This document shows, piece by piece, positions 1 to 8,981 of a DNA stretch of 64,000 nt; positions within the stretch are counted from its first letter, which is position 1, and each line of letters starts with the position of its first letter. The stretch is from the NCBI RefSeq assembly GCF_036746095.1, contig NZ_DAIOEU010000005.1, positions 1 to 64,000 of the forward strand, written 5' to 3'. A program made the position numbers and the translations under genes. Source of the stretch: Dyella_B sp036746095 (lineage in GTDB: Bacteria > Pseudomonadota > Gammaproteobacteria > Xanthomonadales > Rhodanobacteraceae). The notes beneath the pieces are model-generated. The model saw only the letters and a program-made list of their open reading frames with translations, did not search any database and was not told the DNA's origin.

Positions 1-76
1 ACTGGCAGCATGATCACTTAAACCAAACAGCCTCCACGAAAACCGGGGCGGTTCAGGAGGAGGCGTCGGTGATCTC

Positions 77-592
77 TTGTACGACGGCCATGAGGTGATC
101 TACGCCATGCTAAAGAACCCGAACGAGCCCGGTCCCTGCAACGCTGCGAGCAATAGTGGGTTCAGTGGCGTGTGGTGTGCCAAGAACATGCTGACGGGCC
201 AGACGGTTGCGCTTGTCGATCCCAGCAATCTGATCACGTTCTTGCCCAACAACCAGGCACTGATCTCGCCGGACGGCAGCCAAGCCATCGTGGCGGCAGC
301 CGCGCCGTCATTCTCGCCCCAGGACTCAGAGATCTACGCCGTGAAGACTGACGGATCGGGGCTGCGCAAAGTCACTTCGCCGTGCGCCCCCTTGTACCCG
401 AACGTGTATTTGTGGTGGCAACCAGTGCGCGTATCACCGGATGGCACGCGGCTCCTGGCCAACTGCAACACCGAAACCACCACCCCGCCCGCGACCGTGG
501 CTCTCAACTCCCAGGTCAACGTCGTCAACCTTGCTGATGGCAACGCCCGCTTCGTAACCAACGGCACGGCATACGACTGGCACACGCAGTGA
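77..592 (+). CDS. TolB/PD40-like beta-propeller protein, C-terminal part
   Basis: The 171 residues carry propeller-type repeats such as 'SPDGSQAIVA', 'DGSGLRKVT' and 'SPDGTRLLANC', typical of WD40-like/PD40 blades of TolB-type proteins. The only available start is TTG at 77. The frame stays open back to a TGA at 11-13, and an AGGAGG lies at 55-60, too far upstream for a normal ribosome site. The in-frame residues before the TTG (Gly-rich, then VGDLL) read like coding sequence. The gene is therefore probably the 3' part of a longer propeller gene interrupted by a frameshift or stop near the window edge. No substrate can be inferred. Confidence 0.5.
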   Translation: MYDGHEVIYAMLKNPNEPGPCNAASNSGFSGVWCAKNMLTGQTVALVDPSNLITFLPNNQALISPDGSQAIVAAAAPSFSPQDSEIYAVKTDGSGLRKVTSPCAPLYPNVYLWWQPVRVSPDGTRLLANCNTETTTPPATVALNSQVNVVNLADGNARFVTNGTAYDWHTQ

Positions 593-793
593 TGGCCCCA
601 GCCTCGCGGCGGCGAGCCTGCCACGGAGGACGCCAGGAGTTCCGGCGGACCGCGTATAGAGTTTTCGCGTGCACACTAGGTCAACGTGGCGGAGGCTAGG
701 TGCACTTACTGCGCGCTTGCCCCCGCCACGACGTCCCCCTTTGAGTAGCGGGATGCTTTGGGGCTCGTCGTCTCCCTCAATCAAACGCATTGC

Positions 794-1090
794 TCATCGC
801 AATCTGCGGCGCCCATCCGGCTCTCGGGGCTTTTGATAGCCCGGGTCGGTAAGGCGCTTTTGAAATTCTTTACTAATGTGGACGAGATCGGTCTTGCACG
901 CGAGACACCAGTCATGCACCTGGACGGTATCTAGTCTTCGTCTTCCCCGCTCCGCTTCACTGACAAATGCCTGGTCCACGTCCAACGTCGCAGCTAGCTG
1001 CTCTTGAGTGAGTTCTGCATGCGTTCGAACATCGCGAAGTAGCTCCGCAAAGATCCTGTGCTCTGGCCTATAGATGCTTTTCCGCGCCAC
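794..1090 (-). CDS. XRE-family helix-turn-helix regulator
   Basis: A 98-residue protein with a Cro/CI-type helix-turn-helix at about residues 12-65: 'LTQEQLAATLDVDQAFVSEAERG' pattern, that is, a 'TQEQLA' helix followed by 'VDQAFVSEAERGRRR' recognition. It is a DNA-binding repressor or activator acting in the cytoplasm. The start is GTG at 1088-1090, preceded by a strong GGAGGGG six bases upstream. It is transcribed away from a 41-bp palindrome at 1139-1179, the obvious candidate operator. No toxin gene of recognisable family sits beside it, although an unidentified reading frame starts on the other side of the palindrome. Confidence 0.8.
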   Translation of the reverse strand: MARKSIYRPEHRIFAELLRDVRTHAELTQEQLAATLDVDQAFVSEAERGRRRLDTVQVHDWCLACKTDLVHISKEFQKRLTDPGYQKPREPDGRRRLR

Positions 1091-1138
1091 CGCTTACCCC
1101 TCCGAGTGGCCTCAAAGCTATATGTGAACCTCGTTTAT

Positions 1139-1179
1139 GCTATTTTCATATATGTGATATTCGCATATATGAAAATAGC
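1139..1179. promoter_or_regulatory. 41-bp perfect palindrome, putative XRE operator
   Basis: Arms GCTATTTTCATATATG (1139-1154) and CATATATGAAAATAGC (1164-1179) are exact reverse complements of 16 bases, separated by 9 bases. It is AT-rich in a GC-rich genome and lies 48 bp upstream of the XRE regulator start and 2 bp before an ATG on the other strand. This fits autoregulation by a dimeric HTH protein. A recombination site is an alternative. Confidence 0.6.
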
Positions 1180-1181
1180 CA

Positions 1182-1679
1182 ATGTCAAAAAATAGCCCCG
1201 ATGGCTGCGGTGAATCTGACGCGCTCAAACCGACTCTAAGACAAGTCACCTCACGTCATGCAGCACACAACAAGGCGGCACCCAACATCTCGGCAAGGCC
1301 CATGCACATGCCGGTCTACGCGCCCTCCGTCATTCCCTCATCACTGGATGCATTGATCATGACTCTCTTGCCTCGCTCAACACGCACATACACACCAGAA
1401 CCCTTTTGGCTCATCAATGAATCCCGGCTTCCCCTGCCCCCTGATCAGGCCAGGCAGCACACATCTCTTATGCGAATCGCCGGTACATCACTGGCAATGG
1501 GTGTGATTCGCAACCTCTTGAGATGCAGCGAAGCCTCCAGCCGGGCGAAGTTGGCCAGTATTTCACCCAACGTCTGCCCATGTGCGTTCACCCCTACTCA
1601 GATAGAAGGCCTACGCGCTGCGCTGTACTTTCTTCGCCGATATGGCGACGGGCTGCTGGAAGCTGAGCGCGGCGAATAA
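1182..1679 (+). CDS. Hypothetical protein, uncertain
   Basis: An open frame of 165 residues starts two bases after the palindrome. It has no Shine-Dalgarno sequence, because its leader is the palindrome arm itself. The C-terminal third ('IEGLRAALYFLRRYGDGLLEAERGE' region) looks protein-like and helical. The N-terminal part is low-information. No family is recognised. If real it would be transcribed from the palindrome as a leaderless or near-leaderless message. It may also be a chance frame. Confidence 0.3.
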   Translation: MSKNSPDGCGESDALKPTLRQVTSRHAAHNKAAPNISARPMHMPVYAPSVIPSSLDALIMTLLPRSTRTYTPEPFWLINESRLPLPPDQARQHTSLMRIAGTSLAMGVIRNLLRCSEASSRAKLASISPNVCPCAFTPTQIEGLRAALYFLRRYGDGLLEAERGE

Positions 1680-1770
1680 ACCGGAAACCGGCCTGAAGGA
1701 GAGAATGTCGATTTTCCATATCCCGCCACCAGTGCAAAAATGAAAGACAGATATCGGCTATCCATCGCAT

Positions 1771-2508
1771 ATGAAAGAACCGTCGGACGAACTCGCAGCA
1801 ATCATCGTCAATGCCGTACTTGAGGAGCGATGCGCATCCGAAGCAGGCCGGCGTCGATATCGGCCACTGCTTGAGGAACGGGCGCACGGGATCGTCGCGC
1901 GCCTCGTCGATGGCGCCGGTGAAGGCAGCGGCTCCGGGAATGATCCTCGCAATCGGCTCCCTACCCTGTTTAACCTTGCCGACACCATCGCCAAGGATGA
2001 GCTAGGCAGCCATCGTTATCCCAAGCCCGCATGCCCGGACGATGGCGGGTGCGCCATGTGTTGTACGCATATGCGCATTGTTCTTGGCGTGCAGGAAGCT
2101 GCCGTTGTTGCCAGGGAACTGCTCGGACTCGCTGCGCCTGAAAAGGCGAAGATCGCCCATCGACTTCCTTCACTCGGAACATCCGGGCCCGGTTCGCAAT
2201 GTGGTCTGTTGGACGAACAGGGCCTGTGTACCCTCTACGCCGCGCGCCCCATCAACTGCCGCACGTATCGCTCATGCTCGATAACTGCATGCGAGGACCG
2301 TGTCCGGCTGGGCCGGAATGCCGGCGAGGAAGTGGTGTTCGCATATCCGTTCGACGATCTGGTGCGCAAGTCGTTCCATTACGCAGTGCAGCCGGATGAA
2401 ACGCCGCACTTTCTTGAAATGAACACGTTCCTGGCGAACGTTCTGCATGACGATGAGAGGCTTGCAGCATGGGCCTCTGGCCAGGTTCCAGCCGAAGGCG
2501 ACGCATAA
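1771..2508 (+). CDS. YkgJ-family cysteine cluster protein
   Basis: The 245-residue protein has the Cys-cluster signature of the YkgJ/UPF0153 family (CxCC zinc/iron-chelating domain): C88, C94, C97 and C98 in 'CPDDGGCAMCC', then 'SQCGLLDEQGLCTLYAARPINCR' with further conserved cysteines and the RP.NCR.Y motif. These proteins are predicted to bind Zn or an Fe-S cluster; their role is unsettled. The N-terminal ~80 residues are an extra helical region without a recognised domain. It stands alone, followed convergently by the sulfatase gene. Confidence 0.8.
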   Translation: MKEPSDELAAIIVNAVLEERCASEAGRRRYRPLLEERAHGIVARLVDGAGEGSGSGNDPRNRLPTLFNLADTIAKDELGSHRYPKPACPDDGGCAMCCTHMRIVLGVQEAAVVARELLGLAAPEKAKIAHRLPSLGTSGPGSQCGLLDEQGLCTLYAARPINCRTYRSCSITACEDRVRLGRNAGEEVVFAYPFDDLVRKSFHYAVQPDETPHFLEMNTFLANVLHDDERLAAWASGQVPAEGDA

Positions 2509-2528
2509 TGTCCCGGCGGTAAAGTGCC

Positions 2529-4319
2529 TCACAAACATTGTCCGGCACTGTCCAGTTTGTGGCCACAGCTCACTTCAAGCCGTGCAGCGTTGAACTGCAC
2601 ATCGCGATACGCATCGGCGTTGGCGACAGCAGCATCCTTCGCTGTCAGGCGGATGACGGATGCCAACGCGAGATAGCCGTCCTCCGGCAATTTGGCCACA
2701 TCGAACAAGAGGCCCGGCAAGTCGTAAGCCGATAGATGGATTTGTCGCCGCTGTTCCGGATCGAACGGCCGATTGGACAACAGCATGTAGCGCGTGTGCT
2801 GCTGTGGCGCCTTGCGGTTGTCGTCGAAACCCAGATCGCTATAAGCCGCGTCAAGTGCCGGCAAGTGATCACCGTAGAACAACAGCAAGGTCCAGCGCTT
2901 GCGCGCCATCAGCCGCTGCGCGAACTCTGCCAGCGCCTCGTCGCCGTTGAGCAGGTGCGACGTGTAGTACGTCATCTCGTACGTGCCCTCGGCAGACAGG
3001 CCGGGCGGCAAGGGGTTGGTTTTCAGCAGCCGGGCCAGATCGCCGGGGTCGCGATTCCACGGCCCATGGTTTTCCATCGTGATGGCCATGGTATAGCTCG
3101 GTCCGGCTTGGCCATGGTCCAGGTGATTGAGCACCGCATCGAACAAGGAGCGATCCGACACGAACAAACCCGCGCGCGGCGCGTCCTTGAACGCATCCTC
3201 GTAATAAGCGTGCTGAAAGCCCAAGGCCGGCATCGTCGCATTGCGGTTCCAGAAATCCGCCTCGTAGGGGTGGAACAGCGTGGTCGTGTATCCAAGCGCC
3301 TGCAAGCGCCGCGGCACGGTTGGCATGTGCCGGTTGGCCAATCCGAAATAAGGGTATTCAACCGCCGGAAAAGCCATCATCGGATACCCCGTGATGGTTT
3401 CGAATTCCGTGCGAATCGTGCCGCCGCCATAGGTCGGCGTAGTCAAGCTGCCGCTGATGCCAGTCGCGGCAAGCTGTTGAAAGTGGGGGTCGTACTGGCC
3501 GAAGTCGACGTTCTTCAGCACACCGGGATCAAAAAAAGCCTCGCTCTGCACGACGACGATGTCTGGCAGGTTCTGCGGCATCAGCCGTGCTTCGCGCTGA
3601 CGGATGGCCCCTTCATGACGACTTGCGAAATCCGCAACCAGCGCCTTGTCCGGATGTGGAACGCTACGCTGGCGGTCCTGGCACATCCTGACGAAGGTCG
3701 CGGCGAAGCCTTTGCTTCGATCGCTGTAGCTCGGATTCCATGGCTGATAGCTGGCCATCGCATGACTTGCATACGATGCTCGCCACGGCTGGTATCCCTC
3801 TAGCAAAGTGTACAAAGCCAGCAACGAAACCAGCATCAAGCCCGCACGTGCGATCCAGTTTGGCCGGAAATGATGTTTTTCCAACCGCCCCAAAAGCACG
3901 CCACAAGCCACGAGCAAGATGGGCGCCACTATCAGGCTGATCGCGTGATAACCCGTGTAGTGCGCAAAAAAACCGATATTGCTCGCCACCTGATGGCCTA
4001 ACAGGGCGTCGTCCGGTGACAACGGTGTATTCAAATTTCTCAGCTTGATTCCGTTGACTTTATAAATCAGCGCAATCAACGCCGTGCTGATAAGCATGCT
4101 GAGCAGCAGGCGGCCGCAGAGCGCATAGACGATCCACGCGCACAACAGCAGCGGCAACACGTTTCGCCAGACAAGTCCCGAACCGACACGCACAGCAGGA
4201 TCGAGATGCATTACCAGTGCGAAACTGATCACGGCCAGCGCAAGCAGGCTGGCGCCGAATCGCCATGCATCGCGCCAGAAGCCGCCTCCTACGTCAGCCA
4301 CGTTCCAGTAAAACCGCAT
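2529..4319 (-). CDS. LTA-synthase-like membrane sulfatase/phosphoglycerol transferase
   Basis: A 596-residue protein with about five hydrophobic helices in the first 180 residues and an alkaline-phosphatase-fold sulfatase domain from about 250 onward. The domain starts 'DIVVVQSEAFFDPG' (metal-binding E261) and carries the catalytic-threonine segment 'GGGTIRTEFE' (T301) and a late 'YGDHLPALD' metal motif. In Gram-negatives such proteins transfer phosphoglycerol or phosphoethanolamine head groups to periplasmic glucans or envelope glycans, as OpgB/MdoB does. The start is supported by GGGGAGAGG just before the ATG. The exact acceptor cannot be read from the sequence. Confidence 0.85.
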   Translation of the reverse strand: MRFYWNVADVGGGFWRDAWRFGASLLALAVISFALVMHLDPAVRVGSGLVWRNVLPLLLCAWIVYALCGRLLLSMLISTALIALIYKVNGIKLRNLNTPLSPDDALLGHQVASNIGFFAHYTGYHAISLIVAPILLVACGVLLGRLEKHHFRPNWIARAGLMLVSLLALYTLLEGYQPWRASYASHAMASYQPWNPSYSDRSKGFAATFVRMCQDRQRSVPHPDKALVADFASRHEGAIRQREARLMPQNLPDIVVVQSEAFFDPGVLKNVDFGQYDPHFQQLAATGISGSLTTPTYGGGTIRTEFETITGYPMMAFPAVEYPYFGLANRHMPTVPRRLQALGYTTTLFHPYEADFWNRNATMPALGFQHAYYEDAFKDAPRAGLFVSDRSLFDAVLNHLDHGQAGPSYTMAITMENHGPWNRDPGDLARLLKTNPLPPGLSAEGTYEMTYYTSHLLNGDEALAEFAQRLMARKRWTLLLFYGDHLPALDAAYSDLGFDDNRKAPQQHTRYMLLSNRPFDPEQRRQIHLSAYDLPGLLFDVAKLPEDGYLALASVIRLTAKDAAVANADAYRDVQFNAARLEVSCGHKLDSAGQCL

Positions 4320-4991
4320 TCACCTCTCCCCGCATTCCACACAAGCTTTCGCGCCGCATACGTAACGCGAAATGCGCAACGTCCCCTCAACATCCTGCGA
4401 ATATTCCGCCGCCAGGATGCTTGCCCTTGCAACGGCACGGTCCCGTCCGATTCACGACCCCGGCCACGCGTCAGCTTGAAGCAAGGTTTCATATTTATGA
4501 CATTGCGCGCCGCCGTCAAGCTGCGTGCGTTCTGCCCACCACGATGAGCCTGGCTAGAAAAACTGATCGGTATAGTTATTGATGGCGAGAGACGTCGATC
4601 CCTCGGTCCTTTCATGCGCGGCGATCTGAAGGGAGATCACGCAAGACCAGAGAGTGCTCTCTCTCAAGCTTTTATTCGCAGCAGTGCGGTGCGCCTATCG
4701 TCTGCGATACGAGAGGCGACATGAGCATTGCGCTGATTGAAGAAGCCAGCAGGCTGCCAGCTGTCGCTCATCCACGTATTCCGTCCTGGCGCATATTCGC
4801 GGATGCGCTCTTAAGAGCGAAAGAGATGGCCAAGACAGATCGAGGTACTATTTGAGCGAATTTGGACGTCCTCGAATTTCCTAAAGCAGAGAGCTCCCAC
4901 TCGAAGCGGCCCATGCGTTTCGATTCACATGGACCGTATCGAATGGATTGACAAGTGAAATCGCAGGAATTTGGCTGTCAGGAAATCGTAA
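4320..4991. other. Gene-poor spacer
   Basis: Between the sulfatase start and the deacetylase 3' end I see no established gene. Base composition falls towards AT-rich from about 4,480 on. The only candidate is the 44-codon frame at 4721-4855, listed separately. Confidence 0.5.
4721..4855 (+). CDS. Possible 44-residue protein or gene remnant
   Basis: ATG at 4721 is preceded by GAGAGG five bases upstream and opens 44 codons ending in TGA at 4853-4855. The sequence starts MSIALIEEASRL and ends KEMAKTDRGTI. It has plausible composition with two helical stretches. It could be the surviving N-terminus of a longer gene disrupted when the neighbouring AT-rich island arrived. No family is recognised. 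Confidence 0.3.
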   Translation: MSIALIEEASRLPAVAHPRIPSWRIFADALLRAKEMAKTDRGTI

Positions 4992-6257
4992 CTACCAATT
5001 CGTAAGGGCCGGGCAAGCAGGCGTGGTATCGCCAGGGGCGGGAATGGTCAGGGAGACGGTTTGCCCATTTGGGATCACGTTAGCAAAAAGGAATGGGGTA
5101 CCATCCGCCGCCGTTCCTACACTTTGCCGGCAAGCACTTCCACCTTGCGAGACGATCGCAAAATTAGAGGACCAATCGCTGGAGAGACGAATAGCAAATG
5201 TCAGACGTACGTTATAGATACTAGCGTCGAGGCCAATTGCGTTTGCCGTAAATGCATTCGGTCCAGTTATGTTGACCGCTCCGGACGTAAACATAGCATT
5301 TCTCTCAGCTATGTACTTAAAAACGTTGCCATGAGTATCAACCCAAATGTTTTTTGATTGGCTAACGGCATAGTCGACTTGCGATTGAAATTCCGATGTT
5401 GGCGTGTAGTAAGCGTACCATGATCCATCACTTGTGCTTTTTTAATTATTTGGCCCAACAATGTGGTACATAAGTATAAGCCACCCACCCTGGGCGACAG
5501 CGCTATCCATCCAGCCATCCACTTGAGAGGTCAGTGTTCCAGTTTGGACATCCTCCGACATTAAGTTATAGAAATCTGGACTCGAACTATTTATGCCCGC
5601 ATCGCTCGTTCGTGCAGTAAGTATTTTGTAGGGTGAAGTATCTTGCTTTAAGCAGTCCCTGACCTCCTGAGTATTCAATCCGCCTGGAAAAGCCAATGCA
5701 ACCGTATTTTGCTCTAGTGTACTGTTGAGAGCTTGAACTGAACTGTGCACTTCCGAATCCATCCAACTTTGGTTGCCATGCTGGTATGTGAGATAAGTCG
5801 GATCAGTACATTGAACGACTGCGCCATTGGTTGTCACTATCCCAACTGAACTAGGTGCCAGACCAGTGTGATTGACGGTATGAGAAGCAATTTCATGCCC
5901 GTTCTGCTTAGCGAATGCCCAAACAGATGATGAGGCATATGGAAGAGGCGACCCTGTCAGCGTGCCATCCGTTGTATAACCATTCCACGTAATCCCATTA
6001 AAGCTATTAACCACGTATTGCGTGCTGCGCAAGCCACTGCTCGTCAGATAGGGCACAGCGTTATTGAACGTGTCGAGAAAACCGTCATCAAAGGAGAAGG
6101 TAACGGCAGCTGACTTATCACCTTTCCACAGCGAGGGAACGACCGAGCTGATGCTTGAGGCGTTTGCGGGTAAAGTTGCGCAAGCAAATCCAACAGCCGC
6201 GGCAATAAATTTTATTTGAACTGCAAATCTTTTGGAGAGATAGGCAATGGACCCCAT
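4992..6257 (-). pseudogene. Secreted polysaccharide deacetylase with one in-frame stop
   Basis: The reading frame from ATG 6257 has an AAGGA ribosome site and a signal peptide ending near 'LPANAS'. It encodes a NodB-type carbohydrate esterase: 'TFSFDDG' (D57-D58), zinc-site 'SHTVNH' (H126, H130), and 'ILMYHIVG' near the domain end. A TAA at 5442-5444 stops it after 271 residues. The same frame continues without any shift through 'SDGSWYAYYTPTSEF', 'FQSQVDYAV' and 'NIWVDTHGNV' into a beta-rich C-terminal domain ending at 4992. A single substitution (for example GAA to TAA) explains it. The catalytic domain may still be made. The region is AT-rich relative to its neighbours, suggesting transfer. 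Confidence 0.8.
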
Positions 6258-6521
6258 GTACTTTCCTTTTAAAAGTTGACTTTCATGAAAACACTTGACG
6301 GTTTGCGACAAACCACTCCAGCCAGTGGGATCTAAGAAAAGAACCGAAAATCGGGCCGAAGTTAGCTAAGCCTTTTAGGTAACTCGCCTCCATTCATAGT
6401 CAAAAAACGCTCCGATTCGCGCGAAAAAACCAATAGGCTGGAGTGATTATCATGATTCATCGTCATGCGGGAAGTCGCACCACCCGCGTGATGCGACATT
6501 GCTTGCCAAGGGCTAACAAGA

Positions 6522-6704
6522 TCAATCGATAGGCACGCATTCCCACTTGCCGTTAGACCACACAGCATGCTCTCCCGGTGGACACATGGGGATGGGAGGC
6601 GCAACGGAACGCGCGTACTGTGGCGCTTTTGCACTGTGCGTGCTGGCGGCGTTCACTGACAGCGCCAGGCCGACCAAAGCCAAACCCGCGAAGAAGCTCT
6701 TCAT
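6522..6704 (-). CDS. Small secreted protein
   Basis: Sixty residues starting MKSFFAGLALVGLALSVNA, a clear Sec signal peptide, followed by a short mature part with two cysteines ('MCPPGEHAVWSNGKWECVP') that could form one disulfide. Start ATG 6702-6704 is fixed by GAGGAG seven bases upstream. Family and role are not recognised; similar tiny 'CPPGxHxxxxNGxWxC' proteins occur in Xanthomonadales. It is monocistronic, between the deacetylase and the amine oxidase. Confidence 0.7.
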   Translation of the reverse strand: MKSFFAGLALVGLALSVNAASTHSAKAPQYARSVAPPIPMCPPGEHAVWSNGKWECVPID

Positions 6705-6854
6705 GACATCACTCCTCATTGGAGAGGGCGCTGCTTGATGAAGGCGTAACGACGGCCAGAGGAGCGCCCGTGGCTCTGGCCTTGATGACACAACGAGCCA
6801 GCTTGGGGACGGAGCAACCAACCAATCGCCTCTCCGTCCCGGTACAGGCGGGGC

Positions 6855-8951
6855 TCAAACCGCCTCGGTATCTTTTCGCGGCCCCGCTTTCCGAAGCAAT
6901 TTCTGCAGTTCTTCGCTGGTTTCATCCGTCGATCCTTCCGGACAGATGAACGGATACTCGCGATTGTCGATGATCGGCTCGATACCGAAGAAATCGTTGA
7001 GTACCGATTCGGATGTGCAATAAGCACCCTCCACCCAGGCTTGATCGTTCGAATACGCTTCGCCGACGATGAAGATATCGGCGTCGGCACCGTCGATCAG
7101 TTGCGAGGGTTTACGGATCTTGCGCTGCACGTCGCCGACGTCGAAATGCGGCGCCCATTCGTGATAGCCGGCATTGAACGGGGGCAGCGACCAATCCATG
7201 TAGGCGGCCTGCAACGGCTCGGGCACGGCGCTGTAATCGCAGTTGGGGCCGAAGTGAAGTTCCGCCAGCATCTTGCGCAGCATCTTCACCATGCGTTTTG
7301 GTACCGGGCGCGGGCCTTCCAGCGGCTGGGTGTCCTGCGAAACCGGTATCTCGCGCTGGTGCTTGGGGCCCAGTTCCAGTTCTTGCCAGAACGCGGTGTT
7401 GTCTTCGTCGTCGTAGCTGGCCAGGATCCCGTAGATAGGCTTCTTCTTCGGTTCGATGGCGTTGTTGCCGAAATAGACCACCATGCGAATGGGCGAGTTG
7501 CTCACGCTTGGGCCGATGGTGTCGTTGCGCGAGACAGCTGTCAGTTGCTTGGTCTGCGCGACGGTAAGCGCCTGTTCGGTGATGTTCTCGATCGCGCCCA
7601 GCAAGTCCGTGACGGACGTGTAAGGCACGTCGATCAAGGTCTGCATCGCTTTCAGCACGGGCGCGGGAAACTTCAGGGTACGAAGCTTGGCGATCGTATC
7701 CGGCGTGATCGTGTAGCCGATGATCTGTGCGGGATATGGCGCCGGATTGTCGGCGTCGGGCGCCCACCATGGCTGGTCGAAGAACATGCCGACCTTGTAC
7801 GACGGCTGCATGATCGTCGACTCCAGGTACAGGTTGACCTTTTCGTGATTCAGAACATCCACCTCGCCTTTCGCCGGCGCGTGGAAGCGCGTGGCTTGCG
7901 CCACCAGATCGATCGCTGCGCGTGGCATCGCCATCCAGGCTGCATCAGCCTCGCGGGTGCCTACGGCGATGTTGGGGTTGTCGCGATGCGCGTAGGTAAA
8001 CGTCGCCTTGCCAGCTTTCCAGAGAATCGAATGCAGGCGCGTATCGGGTTGATAGCGGAACTCGATGCCCTTGGCCTTGGCAAGCTTCACCACGTCGTCA
8101 AACAAGGCGTTGAACATGCCCGAGTAGCCGATGAACAGCGTGCGGTACTGGCTGCCGGGCGTGAACTCGTTGTTGATATTGAACGACACGCCGGCATGCG
8201 TGTTGATCACGTTGGAACTGTAGCCGTTGCCGTCGGCAGCATAATCGAAGCCTTCCGCTCCCAGCTGATCGTAGAGCAGGTTCCAGTAGCCGATGTCCTT
8301 GAGATAGTCGCCTTGCTGGAAGATGCTGGATTCCGGCAGTTGCGCGGTGATTTGTCCGTTCTGATAGAAGCGGCACCAGTCGCGGCGCGTGAATTCCTCC
8401 CATGGCTTGGTCGTCGCCAGATCCTGCACGGTGGTAAAGCCTTGGTCCGGCGTGGTGGCGCCGCCGAAATTGTTCACCGTGTAGGGTGCAGGCGTGTTCG
8501 AAGTGATGCCGTTGAGATAGAAGTTACGCGAGCGCAGATAGAACAACTGATTATTGGTGACGTTGAACGGCACCGAGTATTTTTGCAGGCCGAGCAGCGA
8601 GATCACCGTAGAAACAACGCGATGGCCCGGTGCCAGGCCGTTGTTCGGGTCCGGAAATTCCTTGGTCGGCACGCTGCTCCAGAATGAATAGCGCATGCCG
8701 CCAAGTTCAACATATGAATCGGTCTTGTCGTTGTTGTAATGCCAGGTGCAAATACGGGCGCCAGCCGCACGCGTGCCGGGATTCCGCTTGGAGAAATCGT
8801 AACGCCCCCAATCGTACAGATCCAAAACGTCGCCCTTCTTCAGCTGTTTCGCGCCAAATTTGGCTTTCTTGCATTCGCCGCTCAGCAGCCGCCAGGCGGT
8901 ATAGAGGCCGGCAGCGCCGGCACCGAAGATCGAGTAGGTTTTTTGCGTCAT
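6855..8951 (-). CDS. L-amino-acid-oxidase-like flavoenzyme (FAD amine oxidase family)
   Basis: A 698-residue flavoprotein. The N-terminus has the FAD dinucleotide-binding motif 'FGAGAAGLYTAW' (residues 9-20). 'VELGGMRYS' (R87) corresponds to the arginine that binds the substrate carboxylate in L-amino acid oxidases. The C-terminal 'IFIVGEAYSNDQAWVEGA' is the second FAD-contact segment of the family. It likely oxidises an L-amino acid to the 2-oxo acid with NH3 and H2O2. No signal peptide. It lies 30 bp downstream of the 2-oxoacid decarboxylase gene with its own GAGGG ribosome site, so the two form an operon. Substrate (aromatic, lysine or other) is undetermined. Confidence 0.75.
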   Translation of the reverse strand: MTQKTYSIFGAGAAGLYTAWRLLSGECKKAKFGAKQLKKGDVLDLYDWGRYDFSKRNPGTRAAGARICTWHYNNDKTDSYVELGGMRYSFWSSVPTKEFPDPNNGLAPGHRVVSTVISLLGLQKYSVPFNVTNNQLFYLRSRNFYLNGITSNTPAPYTVNNFGGATTPDQGFTTVQDLATTKPWEEFTRRDWCRFYQNGQITAQLPESSIFQQGDYLKDIGYWNLLYDQLGAEGFDYAADGNGYSSNVINTHAGVSFNINNEFTPGSQYRTLFIGYSGMFNALFDDVVKLAKAKGIEFRYQPDTRLHSILWKAGKATFTYAHRDNPNIAVGTREADAAWMAMPRAAIDLVAQATRFHAPAKGEVDVLNHEKVNLYLESTIMQPSYKVGMFFDQPWWAPDADNPAPYPAQIIGYTITPDTIAKLRTLKFPAPVLKAMQTLIDVPYTSVTDLLGAIENITEQALTVAQTKQLTAVSRNDTIGPSVSNSPIRMVVYFGNNAIEPKKKPIYGILASYDDEDNTAFWQELELGPKHQREIPVSQDTQPLEGPRPVPKRMVKMLRKMLAELHFGPNCDYSAVPEPLQAAYMDWSLPPFNAGYHEWAPHFDVGDVQRKIRKPSQLIDGADADIFIVGEAYSNDQAWVEGAYCTSESVLNDFFGIEPIIDNREYPFICPEGSTDETSEELQKLLRKAGPRKDTEAV

Positions 8952-8981
8952 GATTGAGCCCTCGGAATGGGATGGGGCGTT

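Noticed and set aside
7041..8687. 548-codon open frame on the plus strand
   Set aside because: It is the antisense shadow of the flavoenzyme gene (codon-position GC effect). It is Arg/His/Val-rich without motifs and lacks a ribosome site.
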